Below, one piece after another: positions 28,049 through 36,441 of a stretch of 64,000 nt of DNA. The first letter of the stretch is position 1. The number at the start of each line of letters is the position of its first letter. The DNA is from Desulfolucanica intricata (lineage in GTDB: Bacteria; Bacillota; Desulfotomaculia; Desulfotomaculales; Desulfofarciminaceae). Made by a program: the position numbers and the translations under genes. The DNA is taken from assembly GCF_001592105.1 (NCBI RefSeq), contig NZ_BCWE01000017.1:31218-95217 (forward strand). Direction: 5' to 3'. The notes under the pieces were generated by a model. It was given only the letters and a program-made list of their open reading frames with translations, ran no database searches and was not told where the DNA came from.

Positions 28049-29155
28049 ATGAGAAACAAAATGCTTATAGTAACTACAGGGGGTGTTGTTGGGCTTTTAG
28101 GCGTATTACTGGTTGCCCTGGGAAACCCGGCTAACATGGGCTACTGCATTGCGTGCTTTTTGCGGGATATTTCAGGAGCTTTGGGACTACACCGTGCAGC
28201 GCCAGTTCAATATCTACGTCCCGAAATAATTGGCTTAATACTAGGCGCCTTTGGTTCTGCCCTTGCCAGTCGAGACTTTAGAGTTGTGGGAGGCTCAAAT
28301 ACACTGGCTCGCTTTACCCTGGCATTTTTTGGCATAATTGGTATGTTAGTGTTTTTAGGGTGTCCATTGCGCATGGTATATAGGTTAGCGGGCGGAGATT
28401 TAAATGCCCTGGTTGGTTTTGCAGGCTTAATAGTTGGGATAGCCGTTGGCATAATGTTCTTAAGACATGGCTATTCTCTAGGCAGAGCTATACCACAAAA
28501 TAAGGGAGCAGGTTACATTTTCCCAATTATAGCAATAATTTTATTGTCATTTTTATTGATTCAACCTGCCTTTATATTTTTCAGTCAAGAAGGTCCGGCT
28601 TCTATGCACGCACCAATAATAATATCCTTAGCTGCAGGTTTGCTGGTTGGGGTTTTAGCCCAACGTTCCCGCTTATGCATGGTTGGCGGTATTCGTGATT
28701 TGATCTTCTTTCGGGACACCCATCTACTGTCAGGTTTTGTGGCAATGTTAGTTGTTGCCACCGTTGGAAACCTAATAGTTGGTAATTTCAACCTGGGTTT
28801 TGAACAACAACCCATAGCTCACAATGATGGATTGTGGAATTTCTTAGGCATGACACTGGCAGGTTTTGCAGCGATTCTGCTGGGAGGTTGTCCATTGCGA
28901 CAAATCATTTCTGCCAGTGAAGGTAATACCGACTCTGTTATTACTGTTTTAGGTTTTATGGCCGGTGCTGCTTTTGCTCATAATTATGGTCTGGCTGCCA
29001 GCGGGTCAGGGGTTCCAGAATCAGGTCAGATAGCTGTAGTTATAGGCTTACTAGTGGTGCTGGCAATTGGAGTAATTGGATTGCAAGGAAGTAAAGCATT
29101 AGGAGGTAATGTGAATGCTAAAGACAGTAGACGCTCGGGGTCTGTCATGTCCTGA
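28049..29155 (+). CDS. yedE: YedE-family selenium (or sulfur) transporter
   Basis: About 368 residues from the ATG at 28049, which follows AGGGGG; an ORF extends 11 codons upstream without a ribosome site. About ten membrane helices are arranged as two repeats. Each repeat carries a conserved Cys motif: FLGCPLRMVYRLAGGD near residue 108 and LLGGCPLRQIISASEGN near 275, with a further Cys pair in GYCIACFLRD. This is the YeeE/YedE fold; members paired with YedF are assigned to selenium metabolism, while YeeE relatives import thiosulfate. The last 41 bp overlap the start of yedF, so the two are coupled. Confidence 0.88.
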   Translation: MRNKMLIVTTGGVVGLLGVLLVALGNPANMGYCIACFLRDISGALGLHRAAPVQYLRPEIIGLILGAFGSALASRDFRVVGGSNTLARFTLAFFGIIGMLVFLGCPLRMVYRLAGGDLNALVGFAGLIVGIAVGIMFLRHGYSLGRAIPQNKGAGYIFPIIAIILLSFLLIQPAFIFFSQEGPASMHAPIIISLAAGLLVGVLAQRSRLCMVGGIRDLIFFRDTHLLSGFVAMLVVATVGNLIVGNFNLGFEQQPIAHNDGLWNFLGMTLAGFAAILLGGCPLRQIISASEGNTDSVITVLGFMAGAAFAHNYGLAASGSGVPESGQIAVVIGLLVVLAIGVIGLQGSKALGGNVNAKDSRRSGSVMS

Positions 29156-29324
29156 GCCGGTAATATTAACTCGTCAATTATTAAGTCAAACAACAGAAGG
29201 TAATGTTCAAGTAATTGTGGATAATAATACAGCTAAAGAAAATGTTACTCGTACTGCGGAAAGTATGGGTTGGAAGGTTGTAGTACAACAAGATACTGAC
29301 ATTATATTAAATCTTAGCAAGTAG
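29115..29324 (+). CDS. yedF: YedF/TusA-like sulfur- or selenium-carrier protein
   Basis: 69 residues, ATG at 29115 eight bases after GGAGGT. It has the TusA active-site motif DARGLSCPEPVILTRQLL with the carrier Cys. Full-length YedF proteins have a second DsrE-like domain, about 200 residues in total. This one has only the TusA domain. With yedE it forms a two-gene operon ending at 29382-29427. No selD or sel genes are in the window, so the selenium role is inferred from pairing alone. Confidence 0.85.
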   Translation: MLKTVDARGLSCPEPVILTRQLLSQTTEGNVQVIVDNNTAKENVTRTAESMGWKVVVQQDTDIILNLSK

Positions 29325-29381
29325 TGATATAGCTTTCGCAATTGAAATAATTGCTTGGTGGCTATGATTATAGAATCTAAT

Positions 29382-29427
29382 AAAAGCCAGTTGGAGATTA
29401 TAAGTAATAATCCTCAACTGGCTTTTA
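29382..29427 (+). terminator. Terminator of yedE-yedF
   Basis: AAAAGCCAGTTG ... CAACTGGCTTTT is a 12-bp stem, with inner ATTAT/ATAAT pairing, about 55 bp after the yedF stop. Confidence 0.75.
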
Positions 29428-29555
29428 AGTTGAGTTGGGCTTATGAAGCTCTATTTCTTCAAGTTAATTCGCCTCATTGCTAAGCCCAGTTCTAGCACCC
29501 CATCCTCAGACATACGCGCTTTTAATCAACCAACTATATTCTCTGACCCCACAAG

Positions 29556-29850
29556 TAGCTATTTAAACAGAGTTAGATAATAAAAAGAAAAACAATGAAT
29601 TTAATACTGCTGAGGTTTTGTTTCTTAAATTTAATTTTAAGTTCACCTACTAATTCGTTATTATGGTTAACGGGTAATATAATTACCGGTCCCCCATTCA
29701 CCAGATGGCATCCTTCTAATCTAAGGGATATACTGCTTTTATTCGGCAATTGGAGAAATATACCTGCACTTTCGTCTCAATGGGTAAGCTCATTCATCTT
29801 GAAGTGGAGTATTCTGATAGAAAATGCTACTAAAAAGGGAAAGGAATTTA
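29556..29850. repeat. Diverged copy of 53447-53760
   Basis: About 290 bp match the region around the start of the gene at 53022-53540, including AGCTATTTAAACAGAG, GGTTTTGTTTCTTAAAT, CAGATGGCATCCTTCTAA and GCACTTTCGTCTCAATGGGT. On the minus strand it contains only a broken N-terminus (KFKKQNLSSI). The plus-strand frame across it is not a gene. The copy stops where the IS3-type remnant begins in the other copy. Confidence 0.75.
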
Positions 29851-29943
29851 CTAACTAATGGTTGAAGATTCTTATAAGGTTAGATTTACAAAGTCACAGT
29901 AGTTAGGATTAATATCAATAACTACAATTCCGGAGGATTTATA

Positions 29944-30759
29944 GTGATAAACAAGAAAAATATTATTCCTGTTGTTATTGCCGTTCTACTTGGCCTTTCA
30001 GTTATTATTACTGAAGCAGGTGTTTTAGATGAACTCAATATTACCAGTATAGGGTTACTTACCTTACCGTTAAAAACCGCCCTGTATGCGGCAGCAGCAT
30101 TTCTTGCATGGCGTAGATATAAGAAGTTTGATACATGCTTTTATAGATGGGTAACAATTTCTTTAGCCCTTTATCTAGTTTTAGGTATGGAAAACTGGTT
30201 ATTTAAACAAATAAACTTTCCTCTACAACCATCCCCGGAGTTATCCTTTTACGATGCCGTTAATCTGGCAAATATTTTTCTACAGCAGGGTGGTAGTATT
30301 CTTTTTACGGTGTTACTGGTTTATGCCATTAGTATTTATGATAAACAAGTTGAATTTTTCAAAGTCTTTAAACCTCGCTGGCTTATATTACTCTGTTCAT
30401 TTTTTACACTTGGAGTTATTATTTCTGTTCTAACAATTAATCAACAGCAAAATGATCTTAATTTTGCCGGCTTTATGATTATAGCTGGCCTTAAAATAAT
30501 AATTTATTTTTACGGGATAGTGATTGCTTCTCAAAAACTAAAAGTATCGATTATTAAATGGTTTTTTGCCTTTTTTACAGTTGGGGCTTTATCAGATGTT
30601 GTAATTTTGATGAATAACCTTTTGATATTTATAACAAAAAATTCTTTTTATCCTATGTTTCAAATTTACGTTCTCCAGGCGGCTGCACTTATAATGCCGG
30701 CTTTACTGGTTGCCGCATTTCTTATCAATATTGAAAAGAACGCAGCTAATATAAAGTAG
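29944..30759 (+). CDS. Integral membrane protein, unknown
   Basis: 271 residues, GTG start at 29944 after GGAGGA. Seven or eight membrane helices (for example VVIAVLLGLSVII, TALYAAAAFLAW, WLILLCSFFTLGVIISVLTI, LIMPALLVAAFLINI). No catalytic motif or family recognised. It stands alone between two pieces of duplicated DNA. Confidence 0.75.
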   Translation: MINKKNIIPVVIAVLLGLSVIITEAGVLDELNITSIGLLTLPLKTALYAAAAFLAWRRYKKFDTCFYRWVTISLALYLVLGMENWLFKQINFPLQPSPELSFYDAVNLANIFLQQGGSILFTVLLVYAISIYDKQVEFFKVFKPRWLILLCSFFTLGVIISVLTINQQQNDLNFAGFMIIAGLKIIIYFYGIVIASQKLKVSIIKWFFAFFTVGALSDVVILMNNLLIFITKNSFYPMFQIYVLQAAALIMPALLVAAFLINIEKNAANIK

Positions 30760-30799
30760 CAGTGGAATTGGCTATAAATAAAGTTTTGGGATTTTTAAA

Positions 30800-30952
30800 A
30801 CTTAAAATTAATAAAGATAGCACAGCAGTCGTTCATAATTATCACGCTGCTGGGTATCAAACTCCAGGTATATCTTTTTTCCTTCCATGGTCTTTTTAGT
30901 AAAGGCCAAGGCCTCCGGCCCGTAAGGCTCTACCGGTTTGGTAGGATGCCCT
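30800..30952 (-). pseudogene. Internal fragment of the thermonuclease gene
   Basis: The minus strand encodes [20 protein letters not shown] then [20 protein letters not shown], matching residues about 90-130 of the nuclease at 57928-58674. It begins out of frame inside the truncated DUF2922 gene, so two cassette genes were joined by deletion. Confidence 0.85.
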
Positions 30953-31058
30953 GTACTTCCGCTTGAGCAATGTCATCCCTCGGGTTGTCCACACTAACAG
31001 TGACGCGGCTACCGGCCTGGTTTAGAAAAACCATCCTTAAAGTTTGGGTTACAGCCAT
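30930..31058 (-). pseudogene. DUF2922 gene truncated by fusion (copy II)
   Basis: It starts like the other copies (MAVTQTLRMVFLNQAGSRV, ATG at 31058, good ribosome site). After AQAEVQ it runs into thermonuclease sequence in the wrong frame, ending after 42 codons. YvrJ and the amidase are absent from this copy. Confidence 0.85.
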
Positions 31059-31100
31059 TTTGTTCATCTCCTAACCTACGGATTTTCTAACTATTAACCT

Positions 31101-31331
31101 TTATACACCCTCATCTACTAACTCGGCATTATCCACACGCTCTACAGACACCAGAGTATATTCCTGCAGGCCGGAAACAGCCTGAGATACATCGTAGATG
31201 TCCTGATCCAAAGCATCAGCCTTGACGTTGTTTAAACTCTTAGTACGATATACCGGGTTTCCCTCACCGTCCACTCCGGTTTGCAGCCTCATTCTTAAAG
31301 CCGAACCGCTAGGTACTTTGGTTACTGCCAT
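31101..31331 (-). CDS. DUF1659 family protein (copy II)
   Basis: 76 residues from the ATG at 31331, preceded by AGGGGGGA. The sequence SALRMRLQTGVDGEGNPVYR then TKSLNNVKADALDQDIYDVS and LVSVERVDNAELVDEG is the DUF1659 family, which pairs with DUF2922 in Firmicutes. Function unknown. The copy at 59859-60089 gives an identical protein, although the DNA differs at a few bases. Confidence 0.88.
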   Translation of the reverse strand: MAVTKVPSGSALRMRLQTGVDGEGNPVYRTKSLNNVKADALDQDIYDVSQAVSGLQEYTLVSVERVDNAELVDEGV

Positions 31332-31353
31332 CTTGTTCCCCCCTTTCATATTT

Positions 31354-31431
31354 TGTGGCGGGCCCCGACCGTAAGAGCCCGCCAAATATGAAGTTGTAAT
31401 TAAAAAAGACCGGGGTTCTCTTCCGGCCTTG
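31354..31431 (-). promoter_or_regulatory. Two-hairpin leader of the amidase cassette (copy II)
   Basis: It has the same GGCGGGCC/GGCCCGCC-type hairpin (here with GAGCCCGCC) and a GACCGGAAGA/CCCCGGTC terminator-like hairpin with T6 as at 24545 and 60114. Confidence 0.5.
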
Positions 31432-31840
31432 AGCTGATCTTAATTCTTATTCTGTAGTCAGTCAATTAATATAAGCTTATTTTTGGAACAAATGTACCAA
31501 ATTGTTGAGGACCCTTGCATAATATTTTCCAGGTAAAGGTAGTACTAGCGTCATTCAATTATTTCTAACAGGATAATTGGGGTTCTTAAATAGATAATGC
31601 AGCATCATATTTGCGGTTGCTAACTTATATTTTTACTCATAGTTAATCAAAGTTGTATCTTTCATAAAGTTCTCTATATCCTGTTTTTCTAGTCCCGCCT
31701 CTTCTGATACTTGGCAGCTAATTCCATAAGAAAATTAATTTCTCCTTTTTATAATGAAATATTTCCACATTATTTTTACTTTAAAATAGAATGTGAAAAA
31801 ACAAGTTATTGGTCTTTGAAGTTTCGATTATATAACTGCA
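31432..31840 (-). repeat. Cassette-upstream DNA with remnant of the 150-residue protein (copy II)
   Basis: The sequence matches 60190-60482 and then jumps to 60845-60985, so an internal deletion of about 360 bp removed most of the helical protein gene; only its C-terminal codons remain. From 31840 to 32215 I see no gene, only AT-rich sequence. Confidence 0.75.
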
Positions 31841-32214
31841 GGCAGACAAAAAGGGTAGTCGGAAAATGAATTTATTTTATCTCTATACAATTCGATGCTT
31901 CGTAAATATTGATTTTCTTTTAGTAATTTCACAATATCCTGCTCCCCCGGTTAAATCCATTCGATAATATACTTCTGTCCGTATGTGTTATCAAGCTGAG
32001 TTATTAATTTCTTTCTTGTGAATAAAGCTGCACCTGTAAATTTTCAGCATATATTGGTAACGCCATTTAGAAACATGGCCAATAACCCATATAATATATT
32101 CAACATTCTTGGAAAAATATTATTTATAGAAAAAGACAAATACAATCGAAAAATTGCCTAATGGTTTATTCTCTAAGAAAATCATATTATATTTTTTTTA
32201 TCAAATATTCACGA

Positions 32215-32253
32215 TAAAACTAAGTCCAGGGAGAAGCTCCTGGACTTAGTTTT
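32215..32253. terminator. Strong bidirectional terminator
   Basis: AAAACTAAGTCCAGG / CCTGGACTTAGTTTT is a 15-bp stem with a 9-nt loop and A/T tracts on both sides, about 95 bp after the anti-sigma gene. Confidence 0.75.
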
Positions 32254-32348
32254 GTACGCCTCATACAGAATGTTCAGCAAAGAAATTTATTAAGAATAGA
32301 CACTTATTATAAAGAGTGTAGCATATGAACTACTAAGATAATGCTATT

Positions 32349-33026
32349 CTATTCAAAGACAAACATTTCTTCTATTTCATCGCTTGCTTTAGGCAAATCC
32401 ATTCCTTTTTTCCAAATCAGTATTTTGTCTTTTGGAGTTCCATAATACAATGCTTTAATCTCCGCACCGTCATGATTCTTCTCTTGACCTTCAACATTAA
32501 ACAAATCATAGCCCTTTGCAAGACCATATGGTGGTTGCGCCTTCTTCTTAATTATTGGACGTAAAGGGGTTAAATAAAAGTTTCCGTCTTCGTCCATATC
32601 ATATTTAATCCTATTTAAGGCATAACCATCTGTTAGTTCAACATGATAAACAATATAACCATTCGACAATTTAGATACATTCTTGATTTTTATTACATCA
32701 GTAGGAACGCTTTTAATATCCCATGTATACCCTAAAAAGATAACCGTAAACAATGCAGCAGCACCGATCAGCCCATTGACAAACGCTTTTACTTTGGAAC
32801 GTTTCCAAAAATCAGCTATACCTTTTATCACATTAACATCTCTACGATTTTTTTCAGCAGTTTCTTTAGGTATTTTTATATCAGTTTTAATTCTGTCTAG
32901 TTCCCTTTTACAGCTACTACACTCTGCAAGATGTCCCTCAACCATTTTTTTACTCTCACTGCTGCACACCTCATCATAATATAAGGGCAGTAGGTCTTTA
33001 ATAATTTCACATGATATTTTACTCAT
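32349..33026 (-). CDS. Anti-sigma factor with zinc finger (zf-HC2)
   Basis: 225 residues. The N-terminus has the zinc-binding anti-sigma motif (HLAECSSCKREL, a HxxxCxxC pattern). One membrane segment follows (VNGLIGAAALFTVIFLGYTW, near residue 90), then an extracytoplasmic domain of unknown fold. It should hold the ECF sigma factor encoded 2 bp upstream at the membrane. The signal is not evident. Confidence 0.85.
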   Translation of the reverse strand: MSKISCEIIKDLLPLYYDEVCSSESKKMVEGHLAECSSCKRELDRIKTDIKIPKETAEKNRRDVNVIKGIADFWKRSKVKAFVNGLIGAAALFTVIFLGYTWDIKSVPTDVIKIKNVSKLSNGYIVYHVELTDGYALNRIKYDMDEDGNFYLTPLRPIIKKKAQPPYGLAKGYDLFNVEGQEKNHDGAEIKALYYGTPKDKILIWKKGMDLPKASDEIEEMFVFE

Positions 33027-33028
33027 TT

Positions 33029-33514
33029 CTACTCCTCCTTTAGCAAATCTTGAATTTTCCGTTTAGCCCGGTGAAATGTGACTCTTGCCCAACTTTCTGT
33101 TTTCTCAAAAAGTTGGCTTATTTGGCTAAAGGACAGTTCTCCAAACACTCTTAAAGTAAACACCTCTTTATAAGGCTCATCTAAGTAATGTAATGCCTTA
33201 TGAATACGAAAAGTCTCTTCTTTATTCAGTAACGTTTCTTCAATACTAATTTCACTTGCTTTTTTAGATATAATATCGCCTGTATTAAACCGCTTTTGTT
33301 TATCGAGGTAAGAAAAGTATGTATTTTTTGCTATTTGACAAAGCCATACATTGATTTTGCAATTGCCTTTGAATCTATCAATACTTTTGAGAGCCTTGAA
33401 AAATGTTTCCTGCGTTATTTCTTCGGCAACCGTTTCATTACGACTTAACGATAATACAAACGAGTACACATCTCGAAAATATTGATTATAAATACTCTCA
33501 AACTCCTCTGTCAC
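33029..33514 (-). CDS. ECF-type RNA polymerase sigma factor
   Basis: 161 residues from the GTG at 33514, which follows GGAGGTGAG; the longer ORF adds an unlikely hydrophobic start. Region 2 is present (YFRDVYSFVLSLSRNETVAE, EITQETFFKALKSIDRFKG) and region 4 (LDEPYKEVFTLRVFGELSFS, then WARVTFHRAKRKI). It forms an operon with its zf-HC2 anti-sigma factor. Confidence 0.88.
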   Translation of the reverse strand: MTEEFESIYNQYFRDVYSFVLSLSRNETVAEEITQETFFKALKSIDRFKGNCKINVWLCQIAKNTYFSYLDKQKRFNTGDIISKKASEISIEETLLNKEETFRIHKALHYLDEPYKEVFTLRVFGELSFSQISQLFEKTESWARVTFHRAKRKIQDLLKEE

Positions 33515-33762
33515 ATTCTCACCTCCATACGTACATACATAAGACTGCACTAAAGGTTTTTCGTTACATAAATCAAAAAAAATTAGCAGAACTAAAAGTC
33601 TGCCTGTAAAGTATATCATTAAAACCCAGATACCAGCCCAATAAGTGGACTGGTATAAAGTATTTAAATTCCCCGGTATTGAGTTATTATTTCCTTAAAT
33701 CGGACAAATCTCCTCCAAGATTCTCATACTGCTCCATTTGCCACAGCTGAAGGAATCTCAGC

Positions 33763-34068
33763 TCAAGCAGCCGCTGCTCCAGTTTTTGTTCCGCCATCCG
33801 CACCGTTGTATGTCATGGACAGCACCATAGCTATACTTGCGGGTGAAATAAAAATATTTTGTTCAGGGTCCTGTCTGTTGAGCTCTTGAAAAAGTTTGAA
33901 TCCAAACCCCGTATTTGCGGCAACCAGCCTGTTGTCTACTGAATCGGCGGGCGCAGGTTTTTTCGAGGTCACCAGATCTCTATTCATGCACCCCCCGGTT
34001 AACAAGCTTACAATTAAAAGAGATAAAACCAGCAATGAAACCTGGAAGCCCGGTTTTCTCATAAACAT
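33763..34068 (-). pseudogene. Serpin lipoprotein, N-terminal fragment
   Basis: 101 residues. A lipoprotein signal (LLVLSLLIVSLLTGGCMN), then serpin helix A and strand 6B: NTGFGFKLFQELNRQ and NIFISPASIAMVLSMTYNGA. It ends after about 100 of the roughly 400 residues expected. GGAAGGA precedes the ATG. The C-terminal serpin piece on the same strand at 26888-27310 may be the other end of the same gene. Confidence 0.85.
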
Positions 34069-34134
34069 TTATCGTCCTTCCTTTATAATTTACTATTAAT
34101 AAAGACGGTAAAAATAATAAAAGGTTCCGGCAAT

Positions 34135-34284
34135 TCAATCCAAGGACTCTTGAGCAGCTTCTTCAGCTATATATTTATTTCCACAGTAAAAATATGAAGC
34201 TCTGTACGCTGTTTTAAAATAAAGCTGAAATAAAAGTTTTTTATCTAATGTTTTTCTTTTTTTACCAAATAGATTTTTAAGCAT
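34135..34284 (-). pseudogene. Truncated sigma-70 family factor
   Basis: 49 codons from the ATG at 34284 (GAAGGT six bases upstream). The sequence KLLFQLYFKTAYRASYFYCG then KYIAEEAAQESLD is the start of sigma region 2, but a stop follows. Only the first quarter of a sigma factor is left. It is too short to work alone. Confidence 0.65.
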
Positions 34285-34522
34285 AGCCATACCTTCAACC
34301 CATAGTTATTTTTACATGAAATTCTACCAATTAACTAATAATCCTATAGCTTTTATTTGTCGATTAATTAGAACATATGCCTAAATAAATAGGAATATTT
34401 TTGCAACCAAATACACTATTTTTCCGTCTTAATAATGAGGTATTCTTGGGAAAGCAACTCCAGGGTAAATCTTTAAAGTGTCTTATTAAAAATGCATAAA
34501 CATTAAAAAAGGGTGGAGATAA

Positions 34523-35020
34523 ATGGGAATAAACAAAGTTAAGCGGCTCGTTGCCGTGCTGATATTACTTACTGTTCTACTAGCCTTACCTATTTTTGAG
34601 GATGTTTACCATACAACTCTTTATTACGCGGGGGCTATTATTTTAATACCAATTACGATTTTTAGAATAGTTTGGGATGAAAAATTTGAACATAGATTTT
34701 ACAGGAGATGGCATAAAGCAAGGGAACAAGGATATTGGGTAAACGTATTTCGAGAAGGACTACGTTCTTTTGTTCATATTATTTTAGTGATCTGCATATC
34801 GCAATTCCTTGGAAACAGCTATACTCCGTTAAAAATAGTGTCAAAGTTATCAGGTGGCGTATTGGCATGTTTATTATTGTTTATTATTGTTTTTTATTGT
34901 TTTTTATTGTTTTTTATAGGATTGAGTTTGATAATTGGAATAGTTGCTTGGCATGAGAATGAAAAAGGGTACTACAGAATTCATTATAATAAGGTTAGTT
35001 CTATCTCTGGAAAAGGCTGA
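34523..35020 (+). CDS. Membrane protein, unknown
   Basis: 165 residues, ATG after GGTGGAG. Four membrane helices (LVAVLILLTVLLALPI, LYYAGAIILIPITIF, FVHIILVICISQFLG, LACLLLFIIVFYCFLLFFIG). The last helix is encoded by a run of TTTTTTATTG-like repeats (34858-34920), a place prone to slippage. No family recognised. Confidence 0.65.
   Translation: MGINKVKRLVAVLILLTVLLALPIFEDVYHTTLYYAGAIILIPITIFRIVWDEKFEHRFYRRWHKAREQGYWVNVFREGLRSFVHIILVICISQFLGNSYTPLKIVSKLSGGVLACLLLFIIVFYCFLLFFIGLSLIIGIVAWHENEKGYYRIHYNKVSSISGKG
34858..34920 (+). repeat. Tandem TTATTG-type short repeat inside a membrane helix
   Basis: Five imperfect units of the form TTTATTATTG or TTTTTTATTG follow one another. Gain or loss of a 10-bp unit would shift the frame of the membrane protein. 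Confidence 0.7.
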
Positions 35021-35073
35021 AACATCTTTAGGGATAAACCTTCTTGGATGGACAAAGATAACTGTACTTCTTC

Positions 35074-35727
35074 CTATATGCTCTTATACATTAATTCATA
35101 TTGCTTAATTAAAAAATATGAAACCATAATTCCTGCCTCATTAATGGCTTCTGTATCTAGATAATGATTAGCACTTTTATCAAATAGGATATTAGCAGAA
35201 CCTTTGATTTCATCATCACTTAACCACAGCTTAATCGTTACGGGAAACCTGGGAAAAAGGTGTATTTTAGCACAAACGTCGGCGCTTTCTTCAATGGAAG
35301 CATCCAGTTTAAGACATGCCGCCTTTATTTGCTCTACCGGTTCCTGTGAGAAATTTTTTACCAGGGGCTCAATACTTCTACGCACAAAAGCTGCATAATT
35401 AACATCTCCATTTTCTAACTCGCGGTATGAAATTAATTTATTTATAATGGGAGTATTATCTGCTCGGGAAAGATAGTTGAGAATAAGCCATCTCCAATTC
35501 CAGGCGGGCATATACTTTGAGCCGTTGAAAACTATACTACCCTCTGGATATTTTATATCAAGCACTTGCCCAAGACTTTTTATCCGTATAATAGATTGTT
35601 TTGGATCAAAGATTGCTCCACTGTTTTCCGACATCTTAAATGGATCTTGCGCTGCAAAGTATTTTATGATATATTCGAATGCTGTTTTATATGTTTCTTT
35701 ATCCCCGGCTATCATATAAGAAAACAT
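35074..35727 (-). CDS. DUF3786 domain protein
   Basis: 217 residues. The sequence (IIRIKSLGQVLDIKYPEGSI, WRWLILNYLSRADNTPI, FPVTIKLWLSDDEIKGSANI, LFDKSANHYLDTEAI) is the DUF3786 pattern, found in anaerobes and often near one-carbon or corrinoid genes. Function unknown. Ribosome site AGGGGGAGG precedes the ATG. It stands alone, next to the tRNA-fragment junction. Confidence 0.8.
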   Translation of the reverse strand: MFSYMIAGDKETYKTAFEYIIKYFAAQDPFKMSENSGAIFDPKQSIIRIKSLGQVLDIKYPEGSIVFNGSKYMPAWNWRWLILNYLSRADNTPIINKLISYRELENGDVNYAAFVRRSIEPLVKNFSQEPVEQIKAACLKLDASIEESADVCAKIHLFPRFPVTIKLWLSDDEIKGSANILFDKSANHYLDTEAINEAGIMVSYFLIKQYELMYKSI

Positions 35728-35901
35728 TATTTTCCTCCCCCTAACAAGTAAAATTCAACAAGCTTTATGATGGCCATCATAATCAGAAATACAATGATAA
35801 TTTTCATTAGAAGAGAAAATTTTTTTGGCGACGCCGGGCACCAAATGGGCACCAAAATAAAAAACAGGCTTTCAGCGATTTGCTGAAACCCTTGATTTTA
35901 C

Positions 35902-35951
35902 TGGCGTCCCAGAAGGGATTCGAACCCCTGACCTACGGATTAGAAGTTCGT
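35902..35951 (-). other. 3' half of a tRNA-Arg(TCT) gene, probable attachment site
   Basis: On the minus strand the sequence runs from the anticodon loop (CTTCTAA, anticodon TCT) through the T arm (AGGGGTTCGAATCCCT) to the acceptor strand, G73 and an encoded CCA. Upstream of the anticodon loop the match ends after a few bases, so the 5' half is missing. Such halves are left at the far end of elements that integrate into tRNA genes. By that geometry the element would extend to the right of here. Direct words GGGCAACG/GGTTTGGCATCGG lie at 36070-36095. No integrase gene is in the window. Confidence 0.7.
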
Positions 35952-36312
35952 ATTGAATAAATTTATGCATAATGACCCAGCACCGTTAAGCCTTAAATAA
36001 TGCGGGTTCACCTTACTTTTAAATTGACTAAATCAGTTTAAATGGACACTGATATTTTAAGTTAGGCAACGATTGGGCAACGGTTTGGCATCGGTGCCAT
36101 AAGAAAAACTTCAAGTTATATTTAGTTATTTTATGACACGACCATTAAAGCTGTTTTACCAACCTCTAACAATATTCAGTTTCCTGGAACCAACTAGTTC
36201 CATCTTAGAAGGAATTTGTTTTTATGCTTTAAGATCTTCCGAGAATCTACTCTAACAAAAGGGCGGGGGTAAAATGACACGGAATTAAACAATAGAATAA
36301 AGAAGAAAAATA

Positions 36313-36350
36313 AAAACCGGAGGCTAACTAACCTAGTTCCTTCGGTTTAT
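36313..36350 (-). terminator. Terminator-like hairpin after the HIRAN gene
   Basis: On the minus strand AAACCGAAGG ... CCGGTTTTTA forms a stem with a T-rich tail, about 90 bp after the HIRAN stop. The rest of 35952-36312 holds no gene. Confidence 0.5.
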
Positions 36351-36441
36351 GTTTTATAAATTTGATATTGTTAAAATTCTCTAAAGAAAACATCGCAGTA
36401 GAATACTTTACGTCAAACAATACAACTTTGGTTATAAAGAA

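Noticed and set aside
29595..29858. Plus-strand 87-codon frame in the repeat
   Set aside because: The same block at 53.5 kb has stops in that frame; the conserved content is the minus-strand start of the membrane-anchored gene.
35902..35951. Functional tRNA-Arg gene
   Set aside because: The D arm and 5' acceptor strand are missing, so it cannot fold into a tRNA.
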